Shown: in pieces, positions 53,173 to 62,173 of the stretch
How positions within the stretch are numbered: the stretch's first letter is position 1
How the letters are laid out: every line of letters begins with the position of its first letter
Source: RSA9 sp036381195
GTDB taxonomy: Bacteria; Gemmatimonadota; Gemmatimonadetes; Longimicrobiales; RSA9
Assembly: GCA_036381195.1 (NCBI GenBank)
Contig: DASVDH010000089.1
Location: 1 to 64,000, forward strand
Direction of reading: 5' to 3'
Length of the DNA stretch: 64,000 nucleotides
The notes under the pieces: generated by a model
Told to the model about the DNA's origin: nothing
Database searches by the model: none
What the model saw: only the letters and a program-made list of their open reading frames with translations
Program-made: the position numbers and the translations under genes

Positions 53173-53202
53173 AAGCTAAGAACGGAGATCGGAATGTGTC
53201 AA
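53173..53202 (-). promoter_or_regulatory. Candidate promoter of the cold-shock gene
   Basis: On the minus strand TTGACA (53202-53197) is followed by 18 bp and then TAGCTT (53178-53173). The region immediately upstream is AT-rich (AAAACAAAATTTTGC), resembling an UP element. The transcript leader would be about 50 nt. Confidence 0.55.
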
Positions 53203-53253
53203 GCAAAATTTTGTTTTCCACCCCTCTCCCGACCGCCACCCCACCACGAACCG

Positions 53254-53880
53254 TCAGCCGGCTAGCCAGATCGCGAGCCGGTACGCCGCCGCGCCGGCAA
53301 CCGGAATCGAGACATTGTCGTCGATGGGAACGGGTGCGGCCTCGACCAGCGTGACGGCAAGGGCCGCGGCGGCGGCGGCCGGCAGGCCGGTTCCGGGCGC
53401 GGCATAGCCGATGGCGAGCGCCGCCGCGAAGAAGGCCAGCGTGCCCTCCACGGTCCGGCCCGGGCGGTACGTCCGCCGGCCCAGGCGGGACCCGACGAGC
53501 GCGGCGCTGGCGTCTCCGATGGCCGCGTAGAGGATGCCGATCGCGGCGACGCGCCCGGGGAAGATCAGGGCGGTGAGCGCGGCGCCGAGGGCGAGCGTCG
53601 TGGCGCCGGTGAGGCCCCGCCGCTCCGCCGGCCGGAGCATCGCGCCGACCGCGAGCCGGAAGCGGCGGTCCGCGCCGGGCACGCGCAGGCGGATCAGGTC
53701 CACGGCAAGGGCGAAGAGTGCCGCGGCGGCCAGCAGGGCACGAGCCGGCAGCGGAGGGAGGAGCCAGGCGACGAGGGCCGCAGCCGTGCCCGCGGCCGCG
53801 TGGATCGCCTTGCGCGCGGCCTCCCTCGCAGCCGGCAGCGCCGGCGAGATCGCGGGCTCCGCTTCCGCAGCGCGTCTCAA
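53254..53880 (-). CDS. Polyprenol/dolichol kinase or CTP-transferase-like membrane protein
   Basis: 208 residues, about six membrane helices. The pattern ARKAIHAAAGTAAALVAWLLPPLPARALL, then IGDASAALVGSRLGRRTYRPGRTVEGTLAFFAAALA and DNVSIPVAGAA matches the dolichol kinase/phosphatidate cytidylyltransferase-like group (GD-A...G, KTxEGT and DN motifs). Such enzymes use CTP to phosphorylate polyprenols, phytol or diacylglycerol. It ends the lytic-transglycosylase operon, 0 bp from it. Lipid substrate unknown. Confidence 0.8.
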   Translation of the reverse strand: MRRAAEAEPAISPALPAAREAARKAIHAAAGTAAALVAWLLPPLPARALLAAAALFALAVDLIRLRVPGADRRFRLAVGAMLRPAERRGLTGATTLALGAALTALIFPGRVAAIGILYAAIGDASAALVGSRLGRRTYRPGRTVEGTLAFFAAALAIGYAAPGTGLPAAAAAALAVTLVEAAPVPIDDNVSIPVAGAAAYRLAIWLAG

Positions 53881-56256
53881 TCAGTCACCCGTCGCGGCAC
53901 CGCTGGCGGGTCCTCCGTACAGCGCCGCGTAGATGCGCGCGTTCTGCTGCACGACCTTCACGTACTGCCGCGTCTCAGCGTACGGGATGCGCTCGGCGAA
54001 GAGCTCCTCGTCCTCGTACTCGGGGAAGTCCCGCCAGCGCGAGACGCGGTGCGGCCCCGCGTTGTATGCCGCCAGCGCCGCCGTGAGCCGGTTGCCGAAG
54101 CGCTCGATCAGGTCGGCGAAGTAGGCCGTTCCGAGGTGGAGGTTGACCTCGGGCCGCTCCAGCAGGCCCGCGTCGAAGCGCCCCAGGTCCGTCCGCCGTG
54201 CGAGCGCGCGTCCCGTGGCCGGCATGATCTGCATGAGGCCGATCGCGCCGGCAGGGCTCGCGATCGCCGGGTTGAACATGGACTCCTGGCGGATGAGGCC
54301 GGCGACGAGGAACGGATCCAGGCCGCGCTCGGCCGCTTCGGCCACGATCATGTCCCGGTACGGGAAGGGGTAGATGATGCGGAGAAGCCGCAGGTTCCAC
54401 GCGCCCTCCCGCTCGTAGATCTCCCAGCCCAGACGGATCCCCGTGATCGTGAAGCCGCGGGCGTTGAACGCCTCGGCGAGCGCGTAGAGCGCGCCGTCGC
54501 GCTGGTCGAAGTGCCGCCGCAGCCGGCCGACCTCGAAGTCTGCGGCCTCCTCGTAGCCGAGATCCCTCAGCAGGTCGAGCCGCACGAGCGCCCGGGCGAC
54601 CTCCCCCTCCACCGAGTCCTGCTGCGGGGGCGACGGCTCCAGCGGCATGTTCCAGAGATTTTCGCCCAGCAGCTCGGCGGCGCGGATGCCGTAGTACGAG
54701 AGTGGCTCGACCCTGCGCACCTCGCGCAGCCGGGCGCGTGCCAGGGAGTCCCGGCCCAGCCCGCGGTGCGCCCGGGCGGCCCAGAACGTCGCCTGCTGGT
54801 AGTTGCGGCCGTTGGGGTGCCGCTGCCGGTACTCCTCCCAGATGCGCGCCGCACCCTCGCGGTCGCCCTCGACGTACGCCATCCCGGCGAGCCGCATCAG
54901 GGCGAGCCCGGCTTCGCGTGCGGCCGCGTCGATCTCCACCGTCCGCCGGTACAGCTCCCGGGCGCGGGCCAGGTCGCCGTCATCGTGGGCCAGGTCGGCG
55001 ACGAGGTAGACGGCCTCCGCAGCCGCCCGCTGCCCCGGGAAGCGCGTGGCCGTGCGCAGGAGCGTGGCTCGCCCCGCCTCCTCCCGGCCCCGGCGGTACT
55101 GCGCGCGGCCGGCCACCAGCATCGCCTCCGCGCCGATGCGGGGATTCGGCGCCTCCGCGGCCAGATCGAGCATCCAGCGCTCGGCGTCCGCGTAGCGGCC
55201 GGCCCGGAACAGCGCACGGCCGACCTCCAGCCGGATCTCGGCCCGCTCCAGCGCGCTGCCGCGGCCGGAAGCCAGGTAGGCGCGCAGGCCGGCGATGCCG
55301 CGGTCCAGATTGCCGTGCCGCAGATAGACCCGCCCCGCCCGCAGCAGGTCGCGCGGCGTCGCGCCGCGCATCCCGCTGAGCTCCCGCGCGGCATCCACCG
55401 CCGCGGTCGCACCCGGCGCGGCCTCCATGGCGCGGATGAACGCCTCCCGCGCTCCCGCCGTGTCCCCGCGCTGCAGGCGAGCCCGGCCGGCGGCGGTCCA
55501 CGCCTCCGCGCGAGCCGAAGCCCGCCCGAGCCGGGTCGCTGCCAGCTCCGCGACGCGCTGCGCGCCAGCGATGTCGCCGGCCTGCTGCTGCGCGCGGTAA
55601 CGGATCCGCCAGCCCCAGTCCAGCGCCAGCACCGAGTCCACCCCGGCGAGCCGCCGCCGCACGGCGGCCGTGTCCCCCGCCGCCGCCAGCGCCTCCGTCG
55701 CGAAGATCGCGATCCAGTCGCCGAGCTGCGGAAGGAGCCGCGCCGCACGGTCGTACGCCGCGACAGCGCCCGCCGCGTCTCCCGCCTTCTCCAGCGCGCG
55801 CGCCCGCCGCATCTCGGCCATGCCCCGCTGGCGCTCGCCCGCGTCGGCCGCCACGTCCAGGTAGCGCTGGAGCGCCTCCTCGCCGGGCAGCCACTGCTCC
55901 AGCTCGAGCCGGCTCCGCCCCAGCAGATTCCAGCCGTACCCGCCCGAGACGCGGTCCAGCCAATCCCGGCCGGCGAGCAGCGAATCCACACGGGCCCACG
56001 CGCCCCAGCCCGCTTCTGCCTGGGCGGCCAGCAGGATCGTTTCCGGCCCGGGATCCGGCACGGCTGCCAGATAGCCGCGCAGGATCCGGCTCGCCCGCCA
56101 GTAGCGGCCTTGCCGCAGCGCTTCCAGCGCCTCCGGCGGGATGTCCGGCGGCTGCGATTCGACGGCCGCCGCGGGCCTGCGGCCCAGCTCCAGCACCGCC
56201 GGAGCCACTGCCACGGCCAGGAAGAGGACGGCGATTCCGATATAGTGTCTTGCCAT
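53881..56256 (-). CDS. Soluble lytic murein transglycosylase with TPR-like repeats
   Basis: 791 residues from ATG 56256 (an in-frame GTG at 56271 is an alternative). A signal or anchor helix (IGIAVLFLAVAVAPAVLELG) is followed by about 600 residues of TPR-like helical repeats (RILRGYLAAVP, ALRKYEAA-like spacing) and a C-terminal SLT domain from about 640: GLIRQESMFNPAIASPAGAIGLMQI with the catalytic Glu658, then AYNAGPHRVSRW and YAETRQYVKVV. It cleaves peptidoglycan with 1,6-anhydromuramic acid formation. Its helical superstructure and domain order match Slt70. It lies between the GWxTD gene and the polyprenol-kinase-like gene. Confidence 0.92.
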   Translation of the reverse strand: MARHYIGIAVLFLAVAVAPAVLELGRRPAAAVESQPPDIPPEALEALRQGRYWRASRILRGYLAAVPDPGPETILLAAQAEAGWGAWARVDSLLAGRDWLDRVSGGYGWNLLGRSRLELEQWLPGEEALQRYLDVAADAGERQRGMAEMRRARALEKAGDAAGAVAAYDRAARLLPQLGDWIAIFATEALAAAGDTAAVRRRLAGVDSVLALDWGWRIRYRAQQQAGDIAGAQRVAELAATRLGRASARAEAWTAAGRARLQRGDTAGAREAFIRAMEAAPGATAAVDAARELSGMRGATPRDLLRAGRVYLRHGNLDRGIAGLRAYLASGRGSALERAEIRLEVGRALFRAGRYADAERWMLDLAAEAPNPRIGAEAMLVAGRAQYRRGREEAGRATLLRTATRFPGQRAAAEAVYLVADLAHDDGDLARARELYRRTVEIDAAAREAGLALMRLAGMAYVEGDREGAARIWEEYRQRHPNGRNYQQATFWAARAHRGLGRDSLARARLREVRRVEPLSYYGIRAAELLGENLWNMPLEPSPPQQDSVEGEVARALVRLDLLRDLGYEEAADFEVGRLRRHFDQRDGALYALAEAFNARGFTITGIRLGWEIYEREGAWNLRLLRIIYPFPYRDMIVAEAAERGLDPFLVAGLIRQESMFNPAIASPAGAIGLMQIMPATGRALARRTDLGRFDAGLLERPEVNLHLGTAYFADLIERFGNRLTAALAAYNAGPHRVSRWRDFPEYEDEELFAERIPYAETRQYVKVVQQNARIYAALYGGPASGAATGD

Positions 56257-56398
56257 CACCGAGTGCCGCACCGGGGTCCCGGGACTCTACATGGAGCGGC
56301 CACGCGTGGTTCCTCCTCGCGTGGCCAGCGCTGCAACGGGTGCGCCAGGCAGAGCCGGGGAGGAGACACGGCGGCCTGACAGGGAGGCGCGGAAGGAG

Positions 56399-57790
56399 CT
56401 ACGGCCCCTCCTCCCGTCTCGGCCGCAGGCGGTTGGCGGCGCTGCGGAAAGCACTCTCGGAGGAAGGCGTCAGTTCGTAGCGCCCGAAGCCCGACCGGTC
56501 CTCGAACACCAGCTCGAGCCGGCCGCCGGGCGTGCGCTCGTAGATCCAGATCAGGATGCGGCGGTTGCTCGTGATGTCCACGAGCCGCTCGTCCTGCTCG
56601 AACGCGTGGTCCGGCCACCCCAACACGATGAAGACCTCGCCGCGATCCGTCTCCCACCCCGCCCGGCCCGGCTCGCCGAACTGCTCCGTCGCGACGCGGA
56701 CGCGCTCGAAGAACTGTTCCCGGAACTCGTTGACCGGCGTGGCCGGGACGGGGTCCCGCCGCTCCCAGAAGCGCTCCCACCGCTCCCGCCGCTCCGCCCC
56801 GGATACGGCGCTCAGGGAGTCCAACTCCTCGTCCGAGGCGATGTATGTCAGGAACTCGAGCACTTCCTCGAAGTTGGCCACCATCCACTGGTCCGAGATG
56901 GTGATCAGGAGGGGCGAGCGCGTGGCCTGCGTGTCCGCGGGAGTACGCATCTCGACCCAGAGCCGGCCAACCGGCAGCGGCTCCCGCGGGATCTCGACGA
57001 CCGCGCTGCGCAGCTCCGAGCTGCCTTCCGCCAGGGCCACCTGAGTCTGCCACAGCTCCGAGCCGTGGTCATCCACCACACGGATGGACACGGGGAACCC
57101 CTCGGAGACGCCGTACGCCTCGACGTACAGCCGGGGCGCCTCCGCGCCGTAGGCGACCGTGCGCCGGGGATTGGTGATCAGATCCGGGTAGACGGCCTGG
57201 TCCGCCCGACCCGTGGCGCGGTAGACGATGACGGGATCCGAGACGCGCCGGGCGGCGGCGCCGTACCGCGGCACCCGGAGCGTGTCCACCGCCTGGAACC
57301 CGCGCGAGCTGTTGGCATCGCGCGCCTCCACCTCCACCGTGTACTCGCCGGGCGCGACCAGGATCAGCTCCTGGAACACCACGCTCTCCTCGGTCCGGCC
57401 CGTCTCCGCGAAGGTCGGGATCCGCACGACTTCCTGCCGCTGGACCTCCCGGACGGCCACGCTGTCCCGCCGGAAGGTGACCCGGACCGTGTACTCGCCG
57501 CGGAACCCCGACCCGTCCCGCTGGAACCGCAACGCGCTGTTCGGCAGGGACAGCCCGAACAGCACGTACGTCGAGTCCGCGGGCCCCGCCATCGTGGCGA
57601 AGCTCGCCACCGCCGGGTAGTCCCCGGAGCCCGCGAGCAGGCCGAGCTCCCGGTACACGTCCAGGGGCCGGGCCACACCGGCTTCCCGCCGAGGCGTTGG
57701 CCCGTCCGGGCCGGACCCGCCGCCGCAGCCCAGGACCAGGAGCGCCAGGAGGCCCAAATGGAGAGGGCCACCCGCACGGTGGCCCTCCAT
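56399..57790 (-). CDS. GWxTD-domain lipoprotein
   Basis: 463 residues from ATG 57790, preceded by TAGGA at a suitable distance; a GTG at 57820 overlapping the upstream stop (GTGA) is the alternative start. The signal ends LALLVLGCGGG, a lipobox. The domain name motif appears as PGRAGWETDRGEVFIVLGWPD near residue 380, with RILIWIYE and GRLELVFEDR after it. GWxTD proteins are large, beta-rich proteins of unknown function found in several phyla including Gemmatimonadota-like groups. The MotA/TolQ-type gene is immediately upstream. Confidence 0.88.
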   Translation of the reverse strand: MEGHRAGGPLHLGLLALLVLGCGGGSGPDGPTPRREAGVARPLDVYRELGLLAGSGDYPAVASFATMAGPADSTYVLFGLSLPNSALRFQRDGSGFRGEYTVRVTFRRDSVAVREVQRQEVVRIPTFAETGRTEESVVFQELILVAPGEYTVEVEARDANSSRGFQAVDTLRVPRYGAAARRVSDPVIVYRATGRADQAVYPDLITNPRRTVAYGAEAPRLYVEAYGVSEGFPVSIRVVDDHGSELWQTQVALAEGSSELRSAVVEIPREPLPVGRLWVEMRTPADTQATRSPLLITISDQWMVANFEEVLEFLTYIASDEELDSLSAVSGAERRERWERFWERRDPVPATPVNEFREQFFERVRVATEQFGEPGRAGWETDRGEVFIVLGWPDHAFEQDERLVDITSNRRILIWIYERTPGGRLELVFEDRSGFGRYELTPSSESAFRSAANRLRPRREEGP

Positions 57791-57816
57791 GCGTAGAGTC
57801 CTACCACCCACGAGAT

Positions 57817-58524
57817 TCACCCCACGGCCGAGGCACCGACTTCCATGGCATGCAGGGTGTCGATCATTTTCTGTGCCGACTCCTCCATGTCGATCACGAG
57901 CTGGTCGATCTTCGACACGAAGTAGTTGTGGGCGATGTTGACCGGGATCGCGATCATCAGGCCGGCGGCCGTGGTGATCAGCGCGATCTTGATGCCCGCG
58001 GCGACCAGCGTCGCCTCGACCTCGCCCGCCGCCTCGATCGCGGCGAACGCCTCGATCATCCCGAGCACCGTGCCCAGGAACCCCAGCAGCGGCGCCACGT
58101 TGGAGACCGTGGCCAGCCAGACGAGCCCGCGCTCGAGGTTCGCCATCTCGATCAGGCCGACGTTCTCGATCGCCTTGAGGACGCGCTCCGTGCCCTCCTC
58201 GCGCCGCTCGAGGCCGGCCACCAGGATGCGGCCGGCGGGCGTGTTGGACTCACGGGCGACGGCCATGGCCTCCGCGACCTTCCGCTTGGCCATGAGGTCG
58301 TCCACCTCGCGCAGTACCTTGCTCGTGCGGACGCCCTTCATCATGAGGTCGATGAGCTTCCAGACGATGACGACGAGCCCGACCACCGCGCATGCGCCCA
58401 GCGGCCACATGAGCTCGCCGCCATCCACCCAGAACTGCACGACCTTCTCCTGCCACGTCAGTTCAGGGGCTTCCAGGCCCGGGATTTGAAGCAGCGCCAG
58501 TCCGAAGGTGCCGATACTGCCCAA
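57817..58524 (-). CDS. MotA/TolQ/ExbB-type proton channel protein
   Basis: About 235 residues from TTG 58524, favoured because GGAGGT lies 4 nt upstream; a GTG at 58626 would add 34 residues with no family pattern. Three membrane helices are visible, with GACAVVGLVVIVWKLIDLMM first, then LATVSNVAPLLGFLGTVLGMIEAF and IKIALITTAAGLMIAIPVNIAHNYF, the standard ExbB/TolQ/MotA core. Such proteins form the channel of a proton-driven motor, normally with ExbD/TolR. No ExbD/TolR gene is adjacent; the next gene encodes a GWxTD protein instead. Confidence 0.9.
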   Translation of the reverse strand: MGSIGTFGLALLQIPGLEAPELTWQEKVVQFWVDGGELMWPLGACAVVGLVVIVWKLIDLMMKGVRTSKVLREVDDLMAKRKVAEAMAVARESNTPAGRILVAGLERREEGTERVLKAIENVGLIEMANLERGLVWLATVSNVAPLLGFLGTVLGMIEAFAAIEAAGEVEATLVAAGIKIALITTAAGLMIAIPVNIAHNYFVSKIDQLVIDMEESAQKMIDTLHAMEVGASAVG

Positions 58525-58636
58525 GGTGACCTCCAGGGGATTGGACGCGGGGCCGTCCTCGGCCCGCCAGCCACTGTGGATGATGGGGTTTCGGGAAAAA
58601 AGCGGGCTGCAACATAGGACCGGCACGCCAGGCGTG

Positions 58637-59713
58637 TCAAGGGCCTCGCCGGTGGGCCGGCTCCTTGATGCACGCCGCGAACTGGCCGGGCGCCTTCTCC
58701 GCGAGGGGCGGCGTGATCGCCGCGCAGTCGGCGTCCTTCAGCGGATGGGGGCAGCGCGGGTGGAAGGGGCAGCCGGACGGCGGGGCCACGGGGCTCGGAA
58801 CATCCCCTTGCAGGACGATGCGCTCCCTGCGCCCGCCGGGCCGGGGCACCGGCACGGCGGAAAGCAGGGAGCGCGTGTACGGGTGGCGCGGCGAGCGGAT
58901 GACCTGCCCGGCATCCCCCAGCTCGACGATGCGGCCGAGGTACATCACCGCGATGCGCTGGCTGACGTGCTCGATGACGCTCAGGTCGTGGGCGATGAAG
59001 AGGTAGGTGAGGCCGAGGCGGTCCTGGAGGTCGCGGAGCAGGTTGAGGACCTGCGCCTGCACGGAGACGTCGAGCGCGGACACGGGCTCGTCGCAAACGA
59101 TGAAGTCCGGCTCGACGGAGAGGGCCCGCGCGATCCCGATGCGCTGGCGCTGGCCGCCGCTGAACTCGTGGGGGTAGCGCGCCGCGTGGGCGGGCGAGAG
59201 GCCCACGAGCTCGAGCAGCTCGGCGATGCGCTCGCGAGCGGCGCGGCCGCGCGCCAGCCCGTGAATCCGCAGGGCCTCGCCCAGCGCGTCCCCCACCGTG
59301 AGCCGCGGGTTCAGCGAGCCGAACGGGTCCTGGAACACGATCTGGGCGTGCCGCCGCCACCGGCGCAGCTCCCGCGCGCCCATGCGAAAGATGTCGCGGC
59401 CCTCGAACAGGGCCGAGCCCGCGGTCGGCTCGATCAGCCGGAGGATCGTCCGGCCCGTCGTGGTCTTGCCGGACCCGGACTCGCCCACCAGCCCCAGCGT
59501 CTCGCCACGCCGGATCCAGAACGAGACGCCGTCCACCGCGCGGACGTGGCCCCGGACCCGGCCGAACAGGCCGCGCCGCAGCGGGAAGTGCTTGACCAGC
59601 CCGCGCACGTCCAGCAATGCATCCGCGGGCGGGGCGACCTCTTCGGCGCGCAGGCCGCCGAGGTCGCTGTCCCCCTTGGCGGGCGGCAGGCCGCCCGTGA
59701 CGGCCGTGCTCAT
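58637..59713 (-). CDS. Oligopeptide ABC transporter ATP-binding protein OppF-type
   Basis: 358 residues from ATG 59713. Walker A GESGSGKTTTGRTILRLIEP, signature FSGGQRQRIGIARAL, Walker B FIVCDEPVSALDVSVQAQ and the oligopeptide C-terminal extension with GCPFHPRCPHPLKDADC (Cys cluster of the OppF/DppF type, which can hold Fe-S or structural cysteines). It powers oligopeptide import with the OppD partner encoded just upstream. A Pro/Arg-rich in-frame extension to 59833 is not needed. Confidence 0.95.
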   Translation of the reverse strand: MSTAVTGGLPPAKGDSDLGGLRAEEVAPPADALLDVRGLVKHFPLRRGLFGRVRGHVRAVDGVSFWIRRGETLGLVGESGSGKTTTGRTILRLIEPTAGSALFEGRDIFRMGARELRRWRRHAQIVFQDPFGSLNPRLTVGDALGEALRIHGLARGRAARERIAELLELVGLSPAHAARYPHEFSGGQRQRIGIARALSVEPDFIVCDEPVSALDVSVQAQVLNLLRDLQDRLGLTYLFIAHDLSVIEHVSQRIAVMYLGRIVELGDAGQVIRSPRHPYTRSLLSAVPVPRPGGRRERIVLQGDVPSPVAPPSGCPFHPRCPHPLKDADCAAITPPLAEKAPGQFAACIKEPAHRRGP

Positions 59714-59807
59714 GCCGGCACGCTCCCCGGCCGGCCGGCCGGGGCGGCGCGGCCGCCGTCGGCGTGGCTGGGATGATCGGGCGGGCGCCGTTCGGCTCTC
59801 ACCGGGC

Positions 59808-60938
59808 TCACCGCTCCACGTCCTCCTCGACATCCGGGTGCTCCGCGAGCGGCCGGGGCGGTGCTTCGGGCGGGCCGGCCTCGGGCGGCGCCGCCGCGCG
59901 TTCGGCCGCGGCCGCGCGGTGATAGCGCTCGGCCGGCGCGGCGCCCGGGCGCCCGCCTGCCCGCCGCTCCGGGTGCTTCTCCAGCCAGCAGCGGGAGTAA
60001 TGGCCCGGCTCCGCTTCGAACAGGTCCGGGTCCGCGTTCACGCACAGGTCCCAGCCGTAGGGGCAGCGGGGGTGGAACCGGCACGCCCGCGGCCAGGACG
60101 TCGCGCTGGGCACTGTGCCCGGGATCACGCGCAGCCGCTCGACCGGCTCGCCGAGCCGCGGGATCGCCGCGAGCAGGCCTTCCGTGTACGGGTGCCGCGG
60201 ATCGCGGAAGATCTGCTCGACCGTGCCCTCCTCCATCACCTGCCCCGCATACATCACGACGACGCGGTCGCATACCTCGGCGACCACGCCGAGGTCGTGC
60301 GTGATCAGCAGCACGGCCGTCCCGAGCCGCTGGCGCAGCCCGTCGATCAGCTCGAGGATCTGCGCCTGGATCGTGACGTCCAGCGCCGTCGTCGGCTCGT
60401 CTGCGATCAGCACGTCCGGCTCGCATGCCAGCGCCATCGCGATCATCACGCGCTGCCGCATCCCGCCCGAGAGGTGGTGCGGGTACGCGTGCACGCGCTC
60501 TTCCGGGTTCGGGATGCCCACGAGCCGCAGCAGCTCGACGGCGCGCCCGAGCGCCTCCCGTTTGGCCACGCGCCGGTGCACTCGCAGCGCCTCCGCGATC
60601 TGCTCGCCCACCGGGTAGACCGGGTTGAGGGACGTCATCGGCTCCTGGAAGATCATCGCGATGTCGTTGCCCCGCACCCTGCGCATGCGCCGCTCCGGCA
60701 GCGCGAGGAGCTCCTCGCCCCGCAGCCGCACCGAGCTGCCGGGCATGATGCGGCCGGGCGGCCGCGGCACCAGCCGCAGGATCGAGAGCGATGTCACGGA
60801 CTTGCCCGATCCGCTCTCGCCCACGATCCCCAGCGCCTCCCCTCGCTCGAGCGCGAAAGAGACGCCGTCCACGGCGCGGGCCACGCCCTCGTCCGTGTAG
60901 AAGTACGTCCGCAGGTCCTGCACCTCGAGTAGCGCCAT
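59808..60938 (-). CDS. Oligopeptide ABC transporter ATP-binding protein OppD-type
   Basis: 376 residues from ATG 60938, which overlaps the permease stop by one nucleotide (TGATG). Walker A GESGSGKSVTSLSILRLV, signature LSGGMRQRVMIAMAL, Walker B VLIADEPTTALDVTIQAQ and the C-terminal RFHRPCPYGWDLC-like Cys cluster (RFHPRCPYGWDLCVNADPDL). It pairs with the OppF-type protein. A charged Ala/Pro/Glu-rich tail of about 60 residues ends the protein. Confidence 0.95.
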   Translation of the reverse strand: MALLEVQDLRTYFYTDEGVARAVDGVSFALERGEALGIVGESGSGKSVTSLSILRLVPRPPGRIMPGSSVRLRGEELLALPERRMRRVRGNDIAMIFQEPMTSLNPVYPVGEQIAEALRVHRRVAKREALGRAVELLRLVGIPNPEERVHAYPHHLSGGMRQRVMIAMALACEPDVLIADEPTTALDVTIQAQILELIDGLRQRLGTAVLLITHDLGVVAEVCDRVVVMYAGQVMEEGTVEQIFRDPRHPYTEGLLAAIPRLGEPVERLRVIPGTVPSATSWPRACRFHPRCPYGWDLCVNADPDLFEAEPGHYSRCWLEKHPERRAGGRPGAAPAERYHRAAAAERAAAPPEAGPPEAPPRPLAEHPDVEEDVER

Positions 60939-62170
60939 CAGCTCCTCAGTCGCGGGTCCAGCGCATCGCGCAGCCCGTCTCCCACCAGGTTGAAGGCCAG
61001 CACCGTCACGACGATGGCGAGGCCCGGAAACGTGGCGAGCCACCAGGCGCCGAACAGGACCTCGCTCCCCTCCGCGACCATCTTGCCCCAGGACGGCGTG
61101 GGCTCCGGCACACCCAGGCCCAGGAACGAGAGGCCGGCCTCGAGCACGATCGTGTTGCCGATGCCCAGCGTCGCCGCGACGATGACCGGCGCCAGCACGT
61201 TGGGGACCAGGTGGCGCAGGATGATCCGCGTGCGGCCCATCCCCAGCGCGCGCGCGGCCTGGATGAACTCGCGCTCGCGCAGACTCAGCACCTCGCCGCG
61301 CACGATGCGGGTGGTCCCCGGCCACTGCGTGAGCCCCAGCACCACGATGATGACGCCGAGCGACGGCTCGAAGAGGGCGACCACGAGGATCAGCAGGATG
61401 AGCCGCGGGAAGGCGAGGACCATGTCCGTGAAACGCATGAGCAGCGCATCCACCCGTCCGCCCAGGTAGCCGGCCACCGCGCCCAGCAGCAGCCCGACCG
61501 TCACGCTGATCGCGGTCGCGACGAAGCCGATGGACAGCGAGATGCGGGCGCCGTAGAGGATGCGGCTGAGCACGTCGCGGCCGAAGCGATCCGTGCCCAG
61601 CCAGTACTCGCGGGAGGGGGCGAGGAAGCCCGTCTGCACGAGGTCGCCGATCGCGATCGGGTCGTGGGGCGCGATGAGGGGTGCGAGCAGGGCCGCGAGG
61701 TACAGGACCACGATGATGCCCAGCCCGGCGAGGGCGGTGCGGTTGCGGCGGAAGTGGCGAGCAGCGATGCGCCACTGCGAGTCCCGCACCTGCACGCGGC
61801 GGCGCGCGACCAGCAGGTCGTAGAGCGCCCATGCCCAGAGCAGCACGAGCAGGCCGAGCAGCGCCGCCGCAGCGACGTCGTCGTCCAGCGGGGCGGTGCG
61901 CCGGACCGCCCCCAGGCGCCCGCGAGCCAGGTAGGCGATCGCGAGCAGCAGGCCCCAGCCCAGCAGGACCACCAGTCCCCGCGCCCACGCGCCGATCGCC
62001 GCGTGGCCCGCGCCCGGCAGCAGCGCGGAGAGCACCACGGCGCGGCGAGGCACGCGCTCCGGCGGCCGCTCGGCGGCGATCGCCCCGCGCTCCTCCTCCC
62101 GTACGGGCACCGGCGTGGAGCCGGCCGACTCCGGGTCTGGCGCGATCGAACGGGGCGCGGCGTCGTCCAT
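60938..62170 (-). CDS. Oligopeptide ABC permease DppC-type with extra N-terminal membrane domain
   Basis: 410 residues, well above the usual 280-300. Residues 1-140 are an extra region: a Pro/Glu-rich start, then LLPGAGHAAIGAWARGLVVLLGWGLLLAI and LLGLLVLLWAWALYDLLVA, about three membrane helices resembling small TM2-like or PGxGQ domains. From about 150 it is a standard DppC permease: WRIAARHFRRNRTALAGLGIIVVLYLAALLAPL, YWLGTDRFGRDVLSRILYGARISL and ARALGMGRTRIILRHLVPNV (EAA loop). The OppD start overlaps its stop. The role of the extra domain is unknown. Confidence 0.93.
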   Translation of the reverse strand: MDDAAPRSIAPDPESAGSTPVPVREEERGAIAAERPPERVPRRAVVLSALLPGAGHAAIGAWARGLVVLLGWGLLLAIAYLARGRLGAVRRTAPLDDDVAAAALLGLLVLLWAWALYDLLVARRRVQVRDSQWRIAARHFRRNRTALAGLGIIVVLYLAALLAPLIAPHDPIAIGDLVQTGFLAPSREYWLGTDRFGRDVLSRILYGARISLSIGFVATAISVTVGLLLGAVAGYLGGRVDALLMRFTDMVLAFPRLILLILVVALFEPSLGVIIVVLGLTQWPGTTRIVRGEVLSLREREFIQAARALGMGRTRIILRHLVPNVLAPVIVAATLGIGNTIVLEAGLSFLGLGVPEPTPSWGKMVAEGSEVLFGAWWLATFPGLAIVVTVLAFNLVGDGLRDALDPRLRS

Positions 62171-62173
62171 CGT

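Noticed and set aside
53800..56379. 859-residue plus-strand frame opposite the lytic transglycosylase
   Set aside because: No motif, runs over an SLT gene with clear catalytic domain.
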